Below, in pieces: positions 1 through 5,658 of a DNA stretch of 5,872 nt. The stretch is from Alphaproteobacteria bacterium (GTDB lineage: Bacteria > Pseudomonadota > Alphaproteobacteria > Rhizobiales > Devosiaceae). A program made the translations under genes and the position numbers. Each line of letters opens with the position of its first letter. The first letter of the stretch is position 1. The notes under the pieces are model-generated. The model was not told where the DNA came from. It worked only from the letters and a program-made list of their open reading frames with translations, and ran no database searches. The stretch is from positions 954-6,825 of the forward strand of contig JAADFY010000102.1 of assembly GCA_013152625.1 (NCBI GenBank), written 5' to 3'.

Positions 1-31
1 CTGGAGACCTTAAAAGTCTCCAGCCCTTTTT
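1..31 (+). terminator. Rho-independent terminator of an upstream gene outside the window
   Basis: A perfect 8-bp stem (CTGGAGAC at 1-8 with GTCTCCAG at 16-23) encloses a 7-base loop CTTAAAA and is followed by CCC and five T (27-31). This is the form of an intrinsic terminator read on the plus strand. The gene it ends lies to the left of position 1 and cannot be identified. Whether it also stops minus-strand transcription from bamE cannot be judged, because the flank needed for a minus-strand U tract is cut off. Confidence 0.8.
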
Positions 32-184
32 CGTGTCCGGTAATTTTAGAGGTGGTGGTGTTCTATTTTTCCGGGCCGTCTGCCGAGTGAAAGACGGCGT
101 GATATTACCGCTCCCAAAGCGAGCCGGTTCCGGCGGGAGTTCGCGGACCCTGAAGTGCAGGGAATTTTCAAAATAAAAGGGAAC
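32..184. other. Intergenic stretch with small hairpins, no gene seen
   Basis: This lies between the terminator at the left edge and the bamE stop codon, and no reading frame here resembles a protein. It has a perfect 7-bp inverted repeat (GCCGTCT at 75-81 with AGACGGC at 92-98) and a 5-bp one (CCCTG at 148-152 with CAGGG at 158-162). The second is followed on the plus strand by AATTTT, a weak terminator-like form. Neither is followed by a T tract on the minus strand, so no clear terminator for bamE is visible. Confidence 0.4.
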
Positions 185-640
185 CTAAAGCGCGAGGGAC
201 CCCAGGAGCGACTCGACAAATGATTTGTCGGTGCCAAAGCCCGGTGTGCGGCGACCGACCACGTTAAACACCTTGCCGTCCTGCAGCGAATAAATGGCCT
301 TGTCGGTCACCCGGTCCTTGTTGTCGAAATAGATCGCAAGGACCGTGCGTTCCTTGATCGAGGTCAGCCCGAACGCTGTGCTTTCAACCACTGTTTCCAC
401 ATAATAGAACGCTGTTTCGCTATTGAGCGTATTTGTGGTTTGCGGTGTTCCCAAAACGATCTCAACGAAATCTTTGGAGACCCCGGGCCGGATCTGGTCC
501 AGTGCGTCGTCGGGAATATCGTACCCTTGCGTTCTGATCTGGGTGAGTGAGGGACCGGCACAGGCCGATAGGGTCACGGCACCTGCCATCATGGCCGCCA
601 CGAGGGCTGCGGGACGCAGTGAACGGGTGAGTTTTGTCAT
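185..640 (-). CDS. bamE: Outer membrane protein assembly factor BamE (SmpA/OmlA family lipoprotein)
   Basis: This is a 151-residue lipoprotein. BamE is an accessory subunit of the BAM complex, which folds beta-barrel proteins into the outer membrane from the periplasmic side. The N-terminus has basic residues (MTKLTRSLRP), a hydrophobic stretch at about 11-25 and a lipobox LSAC that puts the lipidated cysteine at 27. The +2 residue is Ala, not Asp, which fits transport to the outer membrane. The SmpA/OmlA domain follows: DQIRPGVSKDFVEIVLGTP at about 48-66, then the strand region FYYVET, ERTVLAIYFD and VTDKAIYSL. The ATG at 640 has a purine-rich AAAAGAGAG about 7 bases upstream on the minus strand. 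The C-terminal tail (GRRTPGFGTDKSFVESLLGSL) resembles those of alphaproteobacterial homologues and is longer than E. coli BamE. It is divergent from the chaperone gene, as is usual in this class. The family is clear; membership of an actual BAM complex is inferred from it. Confidence 0.93.
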   Translation of the reverse strand: MTKLTRSLRPAALVAAMMAGAVTLSACAGPSLTQIRTQGYDIPDDALDQIRPGVSKDFVEIVLGTPQTTNTLNSETAFYYVETVVESTAFGLTSIKERTVLAIYFDNKDRVTDKAIYSLQDGKVFNVVGRRTPGFGTDKSFVESLLGSLAL

Positions 641-683
641 CAGCGGGCTCTCTTTTGCGGCCGGTTAGCCGGTGGCCTGGAAA

Positions 684-712
684 TTTATGTCCGTAAAGCG
701 CTTGTCCGTAAA
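684..712 (-). promoter_or_regulatory. Candidate sigma70-like promoter for bamE
   Basis: Read on the minus strand, TTTACG (712-707) is 17 bases from CATAAA (689-684). Each matches 4 of 6 bases of the -35 and -10 consensus. Transcription would begin near 677 and give a leader of about 37 bases before the bamE ATG. The -35 box lies inside one of the 15-bp iterons at 688-732. The match is moderate, so this is inference from spacing and position. Confidence 0.35.
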
Positions 713-732
713 CTGCCTGTCCACAAAACCGC
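688..732. repeat. Three 15-bp tandem iterons upstream of bamE
   Basis: Three units start at 688, 703 and 718, exactly 15 bp apart. They begin TGTCCGTAAA, TGTCCGTAAA and TGTCCACAAA, with variable five-base tails (GCGCT, CTGCC, ACCGC). The first two 10-mers are identical and the third differs at two positions. The array overlaps the candidate bamE -35 element, which is where a repeated protein binding site would control bamE. No binding protein is known from the sequence. Confidence 0.7.
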
Positions 733-764
733 CGGCCCTGAAACTCTAGCCGGCGAGCTTAGCT

Positions 765-803
765 TGGGGGCGAAAACCCGATATCTGGGGGCGAAAACCC
801 GAT
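765..803. repeat. Two identical 18-bp direct repeats, 21-bp period, upstream of the chaperone promoter
   Basis: TGGGGGCGAAAACCCGAT occurs at 765-782 and again, identical, at 786-803. The period is 21 bp, two turns of the DNA helix, so both copies present the same face. Each contains a short GGG...CCC dyad. The second copy ends 4 bases before the TTGGCA -35 box at 808. This arrangement fits paired activator or repressor sites, which is inference. Confidence 0.75.
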
Positions 804-807
804 TGTC

Positions 808-836
808 TTGGCACGAGCGGCTACAAACCTTATATG
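808..836 (+). promoter_or_regulatory. Sigma70-like promoter of the chaperone-yceD-plsX-fabH row
   Basis: TTGGCA (808-813) matches 5 of 6 bases of the -35 consensus and TATATG (831-836) matches 4 of 6 of the -10, with a 17-base spacer. Transcription would start near 843, leaving a leader of about 88 bases before the ATG at 931. That leader includes an 8-bp palindrome AAACGTTT (848-855). The site also argues against translation from the in-frame TTG at 808, which would lie within the promoter. Confidence 0.5.
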
Positions 837-930
837 GCACGTTACGCAAACGTTTAGCCAACAAGTGCCGCCCAATGCAAGGCGTGATCTCAACAAGCGC
901 CCCCCGATACACACCAAACCGGTATTTTCC

Positions 931-1530
931 ATGATTTTTGCCCTGTTCAGGAGCCCCAGGTTACGCGCCGGTACCCAAGCCGTCTATGAAACCATTGTGG
1001 CGCAATCCCGGCAGCCGTGGCTTTATCGCGATTTTGGGGTACCCGATAGCGTTACCGGCCGGTACGACATGATCTCGTTGCACATGTGTCTGGTGCTACA
1101 TGCTCTGCGGCGGACCGGCGAGGGGCCAGGAAAGTTCTCCCAGGCCCTGTTCGACGTGTTTTTCAAAGATATGGACCGCTCGCTGCGGGAAATGGGGGTC
1201 GGCGATATTGCGGTACCCAAGCGCATTTCAAAAATGGGCGGCGCGTTTTATGGCCTTCTGGCCGCGGTTACCCCTCATCTCGACGAAAAAAACGCATCCG
1301 GCCTGACCGAAGTGTTGCGGCGAAATATCCTGGATACCGGCAATGATGCCAGCCCGCCTTACCCGCCGGACGCCCCGGGGCTGGCGCAATATTGTCTGGA
1401 TCAATCGGTCGCACTTGGCGCCCAGAACCTGGAGCAAGACCTGGAGCGAGATCTGGAGCAAGACCCGTTGGGCAAGCTCGTATTCGCCCCCCGGCAAGAG
1501 ACGGAGCCGGCCCGTGTCCAACAAAACTGA
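931..1530 (+). CDS. Ubiquinol-cytochrome c chaperone (CBP3 family)
   Basis: This 199-residue protein belongs to the CBP3/ubiquinol-cytochrome c chaperone family. In mitochondria CBP3 acts in the making of cytochrome b for the bc1 complex; the bacterial role is inferred from that. Visible family features are the N-terminal helical part with QPWLYRDFGVPDSVTGRYDMISLH at about 28-51, the following LHALRR helix, then FDVFFKDMDRSLREMGVGD at about 74-92 and VPKRISKMGGAFYG at 95-108. ATG at 931 was chosen because MIFALFRSP begins just before the domain. An in-frame TTG at 808 would add 41 residues that do not resemble the family and would overlap a likely promoter. No strong Shine-Dalgarno is seen before 931. 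The C-terminus has an unusual LEQD-LERD-LEQD run (167-178) encoded by a 12-bp tandem repeat. The stop codon lies inside the next gene. Confidence 0.85.
   Translation: MIFALFRSPRLRAGTQAVYETIVAQSRQPWLYRDFGVPDSVTGRYDMISLHMCLVLHALRRTGEGPGKFSQALFDVFFKDMDRSLREMGVGDIAVPKRISKMGGAFYGLLAAVTPHLDEKNASGLTEVLRRNILDTGNDASPPYPPDAPGLAQYCLDQSVALGAQNLEQDLERDLEQDPLGKLVFAPRQETEPARVQQN
1429..1464 (+). repeat. 12-bp tandem repeat, three units, inside the chaperone gene
   Basis: Units at 1429-1440 and 1453-1464 are identical (CTGGAGCAAGAC); the middle one (1441-1452, CTGGAGCGAGAT) differs at two bases. They encode LEQD, LERD, LEQD. The unit is a multiple of three, so changes in copy number keep the frame. It lies in the acidic tail, after the conserved domain. 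Confidence 0.85.
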
Positions 1531-2074
1531 AACCGAAGCCGAAACACAACCGCTGTTCGGGGCCCGGTTTCGCAGTTCGGGTCCCAAAATGGATATCGGG
1601 CAGGTAACTGTGCGGGCGGGAACAGCAGAGCTGGGGAAACTGGCCGGCCTGCTCGGTATTTCCGGTGTTGATGAATTTCGCGCCGATCTGGAGGTGCACC
1701 CGTTTTCGGAGGGTTTCAAAGTAACGGGTACCTTGCAGGCCAGGGTGCAGCAGGCCTGCGTGATCAGTCTTGAGCCGGTGCCGGAAGCCATCGAGGCGAA
1801 AGTGAACCGGGTGTTCATGCGCGGTCGAGGTCCTGACCGGCCGGCGCCGGCCAGGGACCCCAAACCGGGAGAGTATGTGCAACCCGAGCGGGAGGACCCG
1901 CCGGACTGGTTTGAAAGCGATTGGGTGGATCTTGATCCGCTGCTGGTGGAAACCCTGTCGCTTTCCATGAACCCGTATCCCCGTGCACCCGGCGCCAGTG
2001 TGAAATCGGACGAATCAGCGGACGCTGAATCAAACGGGGCGTTTGCTGCTTTGGCGAAACTCAAAAACCCGTAA
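1514..2074 (+). CDS. yceD: DUF177 / YceD family protein
   Basis: This 186-residue protein is of the DUF177 (YceD) family, which is linked to large-subunit rRNA in plants and E. coli and is commonly encoded next to plsX. Its exact bacterial role is not settled. Family features are the single cysteine in QQACVISLEPVPEAIE (Cys82), the acidic DPPDWFESDWVDLDPLLVETLSLSMNPYPR region split over about 128-157, and the closing FAALAKLK. GTG at 1514 was chosen because it lies 7 bases after GACGGAG and yields the expected N-terminal length; an ATG at 1589 would remove the start of the domain. It overlaps the chaperone gene by 17 bases, which suggests coupled translation. A proline- and charge-rich stretch at about 104-130 and a low-complexity segment near 163-175 look like linkers. 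There is no rpmF between it and plsX, unlike in E. coli. Confidence 0.85.
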   Translation: MSNKTETEAETQPLFGARFRSSGPKMDIGQVTVRAGTAELGKLAGLLGISGVDEFRADLEVHPFSEGFKVTGTLQARVQQACVISLEPVPEAIEAKVNRVFMRGRGPDRPAPARDPKPGEYVQPEREDPPDWFESDWVDLDPLLVETLSLSMNPYPRAPGASVKSDESADAESNGAFAALAKLKNP

Positions 2075-2212
2075 CGCCGGCGCCGGGCAAGGCTGCTGAT
2101 ACCGGAATCGCGATTGCCTTTGTTGGACCCTAACTGGCGGCCCGGTGCAAAAGGGGTTAACCTTGACCGGGCGACAGCGCGTTTTGCGCACAAATGGCCA
2201 CCGCGATCTTTC

Positions 2213-3292
2213 ATGGTTTCAGAAATAACAATATCGGTGGATGCCATGGGCGGCGACAATGGCCCCGAAATCGTCCTTGACGGGGCGGCCATGGCTTTGC
2301 GCGAGCGTCCGGACATGCGCTTTGTGTTCCATGGGCGTCAGGATGAGCTTGGGCCCCTGCTTGAGGGCCGGACGCCGCTGGCGGCGGTCAGTGAGATCCG
2401 CCATTGCGATATTGTTATTGCCATGGACGCCAAACCGAGCCAGGCCCTGCGCCGGGGCCGCAACAATTCCTCCATGTGGAATGCCATTGCATCGGTCAAA
2501 TCCGGTGAAGCCGATGCCGCCATTTCCGGGGGCAATACCGGTGCACTCATGGCCATGTCCACCTTCTGCCTGCGCCCGATCAAGGGCATTTCGCGCCCGG
2601 CCATTGCGGCCATCTGGCCCACCTTGCGGGCCGACACCATTGTGCTCGATGTGGGGGCAACGGTGGGGGGGGACGCACAGCAGCTTGTGGATTTTTCCAT
2701 CCTTGGTGCGGCCATGGGCCGGGCCCTGTTTGACATGCGCTATCCCACGGTGGGGCTGCTGAATGTGGGGGTGGAGGAAGCCAAGGGGCTTGAAGCGGTC
2801 AAGGAGGCGGCGCGGGCCCTTGAGGCGGCAAGCGGCGCGGGATTTGTCTATTACGGGTTTGTCGAGGGGGACGATATCGGCAAAGGTACCGTGGATGTGG
2901 TGGTCACCGAGGGGTTTGCGGGAAATATTGCGCTAAAAACCGCTGAGGGCACCGCCCGTCAGGTGGGGTCTTATTTGCGTTCTGCCCTTAAGGAAACCTG
3001 GCAGTCGAGGCTGGGGGCGCTGGTGGCGATGACGGCATTAAAGGCATTGTCGAGAAAAATGGACCCGCGTACAGTCAATGGTGGTGTATTTCTGGGCCTT
3101 AATGGTGTTGTAATCAAAAGCCATGGGGGCACCGACGCTACGGGTTTCAAAAGCGCGCTCGGTCTGGCCTACGAGATGGCCCGCAACAAGTTGATTGAAA
3201 AGATTGGCGATGGCATGACACGATTTGGCTCTACGTCGACGGACCCGGAAATTTCAGGGCAACCCGACAAGATCAAGGCGACCCCTGCGTGA
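2213..3292 (+). CDS. plsX: Phosphate acyltransferase PlsX
   Basis: PlsX converts acyl-ACP and phosphate to acyl-phosphate, the donor used by PlsY to start phosphatidic acid synthesis. It is a peripheral membrane enzyme. At 359 residues this is the usual length. Motifs in order are ISVDAMGGDNGP (7-18), SMWNAI (about 87-92), SGGNTGA (105-111), LDVGATVGGD (145-154), GLLNVGVEEAKG (181-192), EGDDIGKGTVDVVVTEGFAG (218-237) and LGLNGVVIKSHGGTD (about 294-308). ATG at 2213 sits a few residues before the conserved start; an in-frame TTG at 2114 would add 33 residues unlike the family. The Shine-Dalgarno is weak. The common GAN(V/I) motif reads GATV here, next to a run of eight G (2665-2672). The stop codon overlaps the fabH start. 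The 138 bases before it (2075-2212) hold no gene and no convincing promoter. Confidence 0.95.
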   Translation: MVSEITISVDAMGGDNGPEIVLDGAAMALRERPDMRFVFHGRQDELGPLLEGRTPLAAVSEIRHCDIVIAMDAKPSQALRRGRNNSSMWNAIASVKSGEADAAISGGNTGALMAMSTFCLRPIKGISRPAIAAIWPTLRADTIVLDVGATVGGDAQQLVDFSILGAAMGRALFDMRYPTVGLLNVGVEEAKGLEAVKEAARALEAASGAGFVYYGFVEGDDIGKGTVDVVVTEGFAGNIALKTAEGTARQVGSYLRSALKETWQSRLGALVAMTALKALSRKMDPRTVNGGVFLGLNGVVIKSHGGTDATGFKSALGLAYEMARNKLIEKIGDGMTRFGSTSTDPEISGQPDKIKATPA

Positions 3293-4266
3293 ACCATTCC
3301 ATCAGAAACGTTGTCAGGGGTGTCGGCAGTTATTTGCCGGAACGTATTCTGACCAATTTCGAACTTGCCAAAACCGTCGACACGTCCCACGAGTGGATCG
3401 TGCAGCGCACCGGCATCGAAGAACGCCGGGTCGCCGCCGATGACCAGACCACATCCGATCTGGCGACACATGCGGCCAACCGGGCCTTAAAATCGGCCGG
3501 CATGTCACCGAACGACATTGATCTGGTGATCGTTGCCACCACCACGCCTGACCGGACGTTTCCGGCCACCGCGGCGCTGGTGCAGGACAAGCTGGGGATC
3601 ACGAAGGGCGCCGCATTTGACATTCAGGCGGTGTGCTCCGGCTTTGTTTATGCCACCGCCACCGCCGATTCCTTAATGAAAAACAATCTGGGCACCCGGG
3701 CTTTGGTCATTGGCGCGGAGACGTGCACGCGCATTCTGGACTGGGAAGACCGGACCACGTGCATTTTGTTTGGCGACGGGGCAGGGGCCATGGTTATCGA
3801 GGCTTTGCCCGTCGATGAAGCGGGTGATCAGGGGATAATCGCCAGCCGCCTGCGTTCGGACGGGCGCCATTGGGACAAATTGTACACCGATGGCGGGCCT
3901 TCGCTTACCCGGGGTCTGGGCAAGGTAAGAATGGAAGGGCGCGAAGTGTTCCGCCACGCGGTGGGCATGGTGGCGGATGTGGTGGAGGGAGTGTTTGCCG
4001 ACAGCGGCACCAGCGTGGAAGAACTGGACTGGCTGGTGCCCCATCAGGCCAACCGGCGCATAATCGAGGGGTCGGGAAAACGGCTGGGTATCCCGGCGGA
4101 AAAAGTGATCATCACCGTGGACAAACATGCCAACACGTCGGCGGCCTCCGTGCCGCTCGCTCTGGACACTGCGGTGGCAGACAACAGGATCAAAAAAGGC
4201 GATCTGGTTATGCTCGAAGCCATGGGCGGCGGGTTTACGTGGGGCGCGACCCTTATTCGCTGGTAA
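3289..4266 (+). CDS. fabH: 3-oxoacyl-ACP synthase III (KAS III) FabH
   Basis: FabH condenses an acyl-CoA, usually acetyl-CoA, with malonyl-ACP to start type II fatty acid synthesis in the cytosol. The 325 residues match the family length. The catalytic triad is visible: Cys116 in QAVCSGF, His252 in VPHQANRR and Asn282 in KHANTSAAS. Other signatures are EWIVQRTGIEERR (35-47), the FGDGAGAMV loop (161-169) and the C-terminal GGGFTWGATLIRW. It starts at GTG 3289, with AAGG 10 bases upstream, and shares GTGA with the plsX stop, so the two proteins are probably made by coupled translation. All catalytic residues are present and nothing suggests truncation. The primer preference (acetyl or branched) cannot be read from the sequence. 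Confidence 0.97.
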   Translation: MNHSIRNVVRGVGSYLPERILTNFELAKTVDTSHEWIVQRTGIEERRVAADDQTTSDLATHAANRALKSAGMSPNDIDLVIVATTTPDRTFPATAALVQDKLGITKGAAFDIQAVCSGFVYATATADSLMKNNLGTRALVIGAETCTRILDWEDRTTCILFGDGAGAMVIEALPVDEAGDQGIIASRLRSDGRHWDKLYTDGGPSLTRGLGKVRMEGREVFRHAVGMVADVVEGVFADSGTSVEELDWLVPHQANRRIIEGSGKRLGIPAEKVIITVDKHANTSAASVPLALDTAVADNRIKKGDLVMLEAMGGGFTWGATLIRW

Positions 4267-4285
4267 AGCCAAGAGGTTGCCCGCA

Positions 4286-4314
4286 TTGACCAATCGGCGA
4301 TTGAGACCTAGTCT
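4286..4314 (+). promoter_or_regulatory. Candidate internal promoter before ihfA
   Basis: TTGACC (4286-4291, 5 of 6 consensus bases) is separated by 17 bases from TAGTCT (4309-4314, 3 of 6). Transcription would start near 4321, just before an in-frame ATG at 4322 and about 37 bases before the preferred ihfA ATG at 4358. The -35 is good and the -10 is poor, so this is tentative. Confidence 0.35.
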
Positions 4315-4357
4315 TCTACATATGTCTCTTCTTGAGGCGGAAAGGTTGCGGTTGGAA

Positions 4358-4672
4358 ATGGCAGGTAAGACTGTAACAAGAGCTGATTTGAGCGAGGCGG
4401 TCTATCAGGCCGTGGGTCTTTCGCGCACGGAGTCGGCGGAACTGGTGGAGCGGGTTCTTGAAATTGTCAGCGAGGCGCTGGTTGACGGCCAGAATGTAAA
4501 ACTTTCCTCGTTTGGTTCCTTTCAGGTGCGCTCGAAAAGTGAGCGGGTGGGCCGAAATCCAAAAACCGGGGAGGAAGTGCCTATTCTGCCCCGCAGGGTG
4601 CTGGTGTTCAAACCCAGCAATGTCTTGAAAGCGCAGATTAACAAATCTATGGTCGGGTCTGGAATCAAATAG
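4358..4672 (+). CDS. ihfA: Integration host factor subunit alpha
   Basis: This is a 104-residue IHF/HU family protein. It pairs with IHF beta, encoded elsewhere, to bend DNA at specific sites in recombination, replication and transcription. The N-terminus MAGKTVTRADLSEAVYQAVGL is typical of alphaproteobacterial IHF alpha. KLSSFGSF (48-55) leads into the beta arms, and GRNPKTG (65-71) carries the intercalating proline at 68. PRRVLVFKPSNVLK (78-91) closes the body. ATG at 4358 is preferred because it matches the family start and has AAAGG about 12 bases upstream. An in-frame ATG at 4322 would add 12 residues (MSLLEAERLRLE), has no good ribosome site and lies at the expected transcription start of the candidate promoter. 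Assignment to alpha rather than beta or HU rests on the N-terminal TVTRADLSEAVY pattern and the fabH-ihfA-merR order. Confidence 0.93.
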   Translation: MAGKTVTRADLSEAVYQAVGLSRTESAELVERVLEIVSEALVDGQNVKLSSFGSFQVRSKSERVGRNPKTGEEVPILPRRVLVFKPSNVLKAQINKSMVGSGIK

Positions 4673-4678
4673 ATTCTA
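4625..4678 (+). promoter_or_regulatory. Possible merR-gene promoter with an inverted repeat at its start site
   Basis: Inside the 3' end of ihfA, TTGAAA (4625-4630) is 17 bases from TATGGT (4648-4653); they match 5 and 4 of 6 consensus bases. Just downstream an inverted repeat, TGGAATC (4660-4666) and GATTCTA (4672-4678) with one G-T pair and a 5-base AT-rich centre, spans the ihfA stop codon. It could be an operator or simply a weak hairpin. No Shine-Dalgarno or terminator function is evident. Low confidence. Confidence 0.22.
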
Positions 4679-4700
4679 AATTACCGACAGGCCCTGGAAT

Positions 4701-5144
4701 ATGGAAAAATCTCCGGACGCGTTTCGCACGATTTCCGAAGCAGCCCATGAGCTTGAACTGCCCCAGCATGTGTTGCGGTTCTGGGAAACCAGATTTCCGC
4801 AGATCCGACCGCTGAAACGTGGCGGTGGCCGGCGATTTTACCGTCCCGACGATGTGCAACTCCTGTCCGGCATCAAGGTGCTGCTTTACGCTCAGGGGTT
4901 CACCATCAAAGGGGTGCAAAAAATCCTCAAGGAGAATGGCGCCCGGCACGTGATCGCCATTGGCGAGACCGGCGCCATCGCCACAGTGGCCCCCGCCGAT
5001 TTGTCGCCGGAAGACGCGGCGATCATTTCTCCTGAAGGCGAACCCAACCCGTCAATTGACACCTATTCCCGCGCCAGATTAAACGAAGCACTCAAAGATA
5101 TGCTGGAGGCCAAACGATTGCTGGAGGCCGCCCGGGAGGGGTAG
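4701..5144 (+). CDS. MerR family transcriptional regulator
   Basis: This 147-residue regulator has an N-terminal MerR-type winged helix. The recognition region FRTISEAAHELELP (8-21) and VLRFWETRFPQIRPLKR (24-40) is followed by the wing GGGRRFYRPDDV (41-52) and the helix LLSGIKVLLYAQGFTIKGVQKIL (54-76). A less ordered middle (about 80-120) leads to a charged amphipathic helix, RLNEALKDMLEAKRLLEAAREG (126-147), which may serve dimerisation. It contains no cysteine, so metal or thiol sensing as in classic MerR proteins is unlikely, and its signal is unknown. ATG at 4701 was chosen because it precedes the domain by seven residues; the region upstream (AGG and TGGA) offers only a weak ribosome site. 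It lies 28 bases after ihfA, a neighbour pairing common in alphaproteobacteria. Whether it regulates this operon is not shown by the sequence. Confidence 0.92.
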   Translation: MEKSPDAFRTISEAAHELELPQHVLRFWETRFPQIRPLKRGGGRRFYRPDDVQLLSGIKVLLYAQGFTIKGVQKILKENGARHVIAIGETGAIATVAPADLSPEDAAIISPEGEPNPSIDTYSRARLNEALKDMLEAKRLLEAAREG

Positions 5145-5301
5145 TGCTGATGGTTGTCGGGGCGATGGGAACGGGCCGCGAGTTAACCGGGTTCTCCTGG
5201 CTCGCTGATTTTGGCCGCAGGTTCCGGTGGCTTTGCCCGGGACCTTTGCGGGCACGACACGGCTTGCCATGGGCATGTAAACTGATTAACACCGCACCTG
5301 T

Positions 5302-5378
5302 CGGGGCGTAGCGCAGCCTGGTAGCGCATTTGTCTGGGGGACAAAGGGTCGTCGGTTCAAATCCGGCCGCTCCGACCA
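5302..5378 (+). tRNA. tRNA-Pro (anticodon GGG)
   Basis: The full cloverleaf can be drawn over 77 bases. The acceptor stem CGGGGCG (5302-5308) pairs with CGCTCCG (5368-5374), with one G-T pair. The D stem is GCGC/GCGC (5311-5314, 5324-5327). The anticodon stem TTTGT/ACAAA (5329-5333, 5341-5345) encloses CTGGGGG, with GGG at 5336-5338. The T stem GTCGG/CCGGC carries loop TTCAAAT. The C1-G72 pair and A73 are the usual bacterial proline identity elements. CCA is encoded at 5376-5378. The 157 bases between the MerR gene and the tRNA contain no gene; no clear promoter for the tRNA was found. A short T run (5384-5389) follows it without a hairpin. Confidence 0.97.
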
Positions 5379-5471
5379 TTCACTTTTTTCGATCTTTGTT
5401 TGCCTCACGGCAGTTCGCTCCGCTCTTTGTTTTCCTCTCACGCCGAGTTCGCAAGTGCTCACCGGCTCCGA

Positions 5472-5502
5472 GGGGCGGCCTAAAGGGCCGCTCCGTCCTC
5501 GT
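5472..5502. repeat. Hairpin repeat, copy 1
   Basis: A 9-bp stem (5472-5480, GGGGCGGCC, with 5486-5494, GGCCGCTCC, one G-T pair) has a five-base loop TAAAG and is followed by GTCCTCGT. It is 28 of 31 identical to the copy at 5659-5689. Two of the three differences are the two halves of one base pair, so the stem is preserved. Confidence 0.75.
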
Positions 5503-5590
5503 TGTGGGGCTGGCATGTATAAGTTGTGAGCGTTTGAGTTCTTTTGCCCTTGGAGGTTCGCACTTCCCTCTTGTTTTCGCTCACGGCTGG

Positions 5591-5605
5591 TCCGCCTTCG
5601 GCGGA
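5591..5605. repeat. Short hairpin TCCGCC-TTC-GGCGGA
   Basis: A perfect 6-bp inverted repeat (5591-5596 with 5600-5605) around TTC. It lies at the end of the third T-rich repeat copy and has no T tract, so it is unlikely to be a terminator. Confidence 0.55.
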
Positions 5606-5610
5606 GCGGG

Positions 5611-5658
5611 CTCTTTAGTGGCGGCTGCTCGCGTAACGGCTCGCACCTCGCCGACGCG
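5611..5658. repeat. 48-bp imperfect direct repeat, copy 1
   Basis: This matches 5693-5740 at 38 of 48 positions without gaps, at an offset of 82 bases. The strongest shared blocks are TGGCGGCTG (5619-5627) and GGCTCGCACCTCGCC (5638-5652). It runs directly into hairpin copy 2. Confidence 0.75.

Noticed and set aside
808..930. N-terminal extension of the chaperone from TTG at 808
   Set aside because: The TTG lies in a likely -35 box, the extra 41 residues do not look like the family, and ATG 931 begins next to the conserved domain.
2076..2088. CCGGCGCCGG palindrome after yceD as a terminator
   Set aside because: It leaves no usable loop and has no T tract; transcription probably continues into plsX.
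2114..2212. N-terminal extension of PlsX from TTG at 2114
   Set aside because: The added 33 residues do not resemble the PlsX N-terminus, which begins shortly before DAMGGDNGP at ATG 2213.
1228..2316. Long minus-strand frame (362 codons) across the chaperone and yceD genes
   Set aside because: It is antisense to two genes with clear family features, has a low-complexity Ser/Arg/Pro composition and no recognisable domain.
3673..4293. Minus-strand frame (206 codons) opposite fabH
   Set aside because: A shadow of fabH, whose catalytic residues are all present on the plus strand; composition is His/Pro/Arg rich with no domain.
5234..5254. TGCCCG...CGGGCA inverted repeat before the tRNA as the operon terminator
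   Set aside because: Six-bp stem with a 9-base loop and no T tract on either strand, so too weak to call.
5092..5516. Minus-strand frames with GFEPTTLCPPDKCATRLRYAP-like and RPDLNRRPFVPQTNALPGCATP-like segments
   Set aside because: These are translations of the antisense of tRNA-Pro, a well-known source of false proteins in databases. They overlap the tRNA at 5302-5378.
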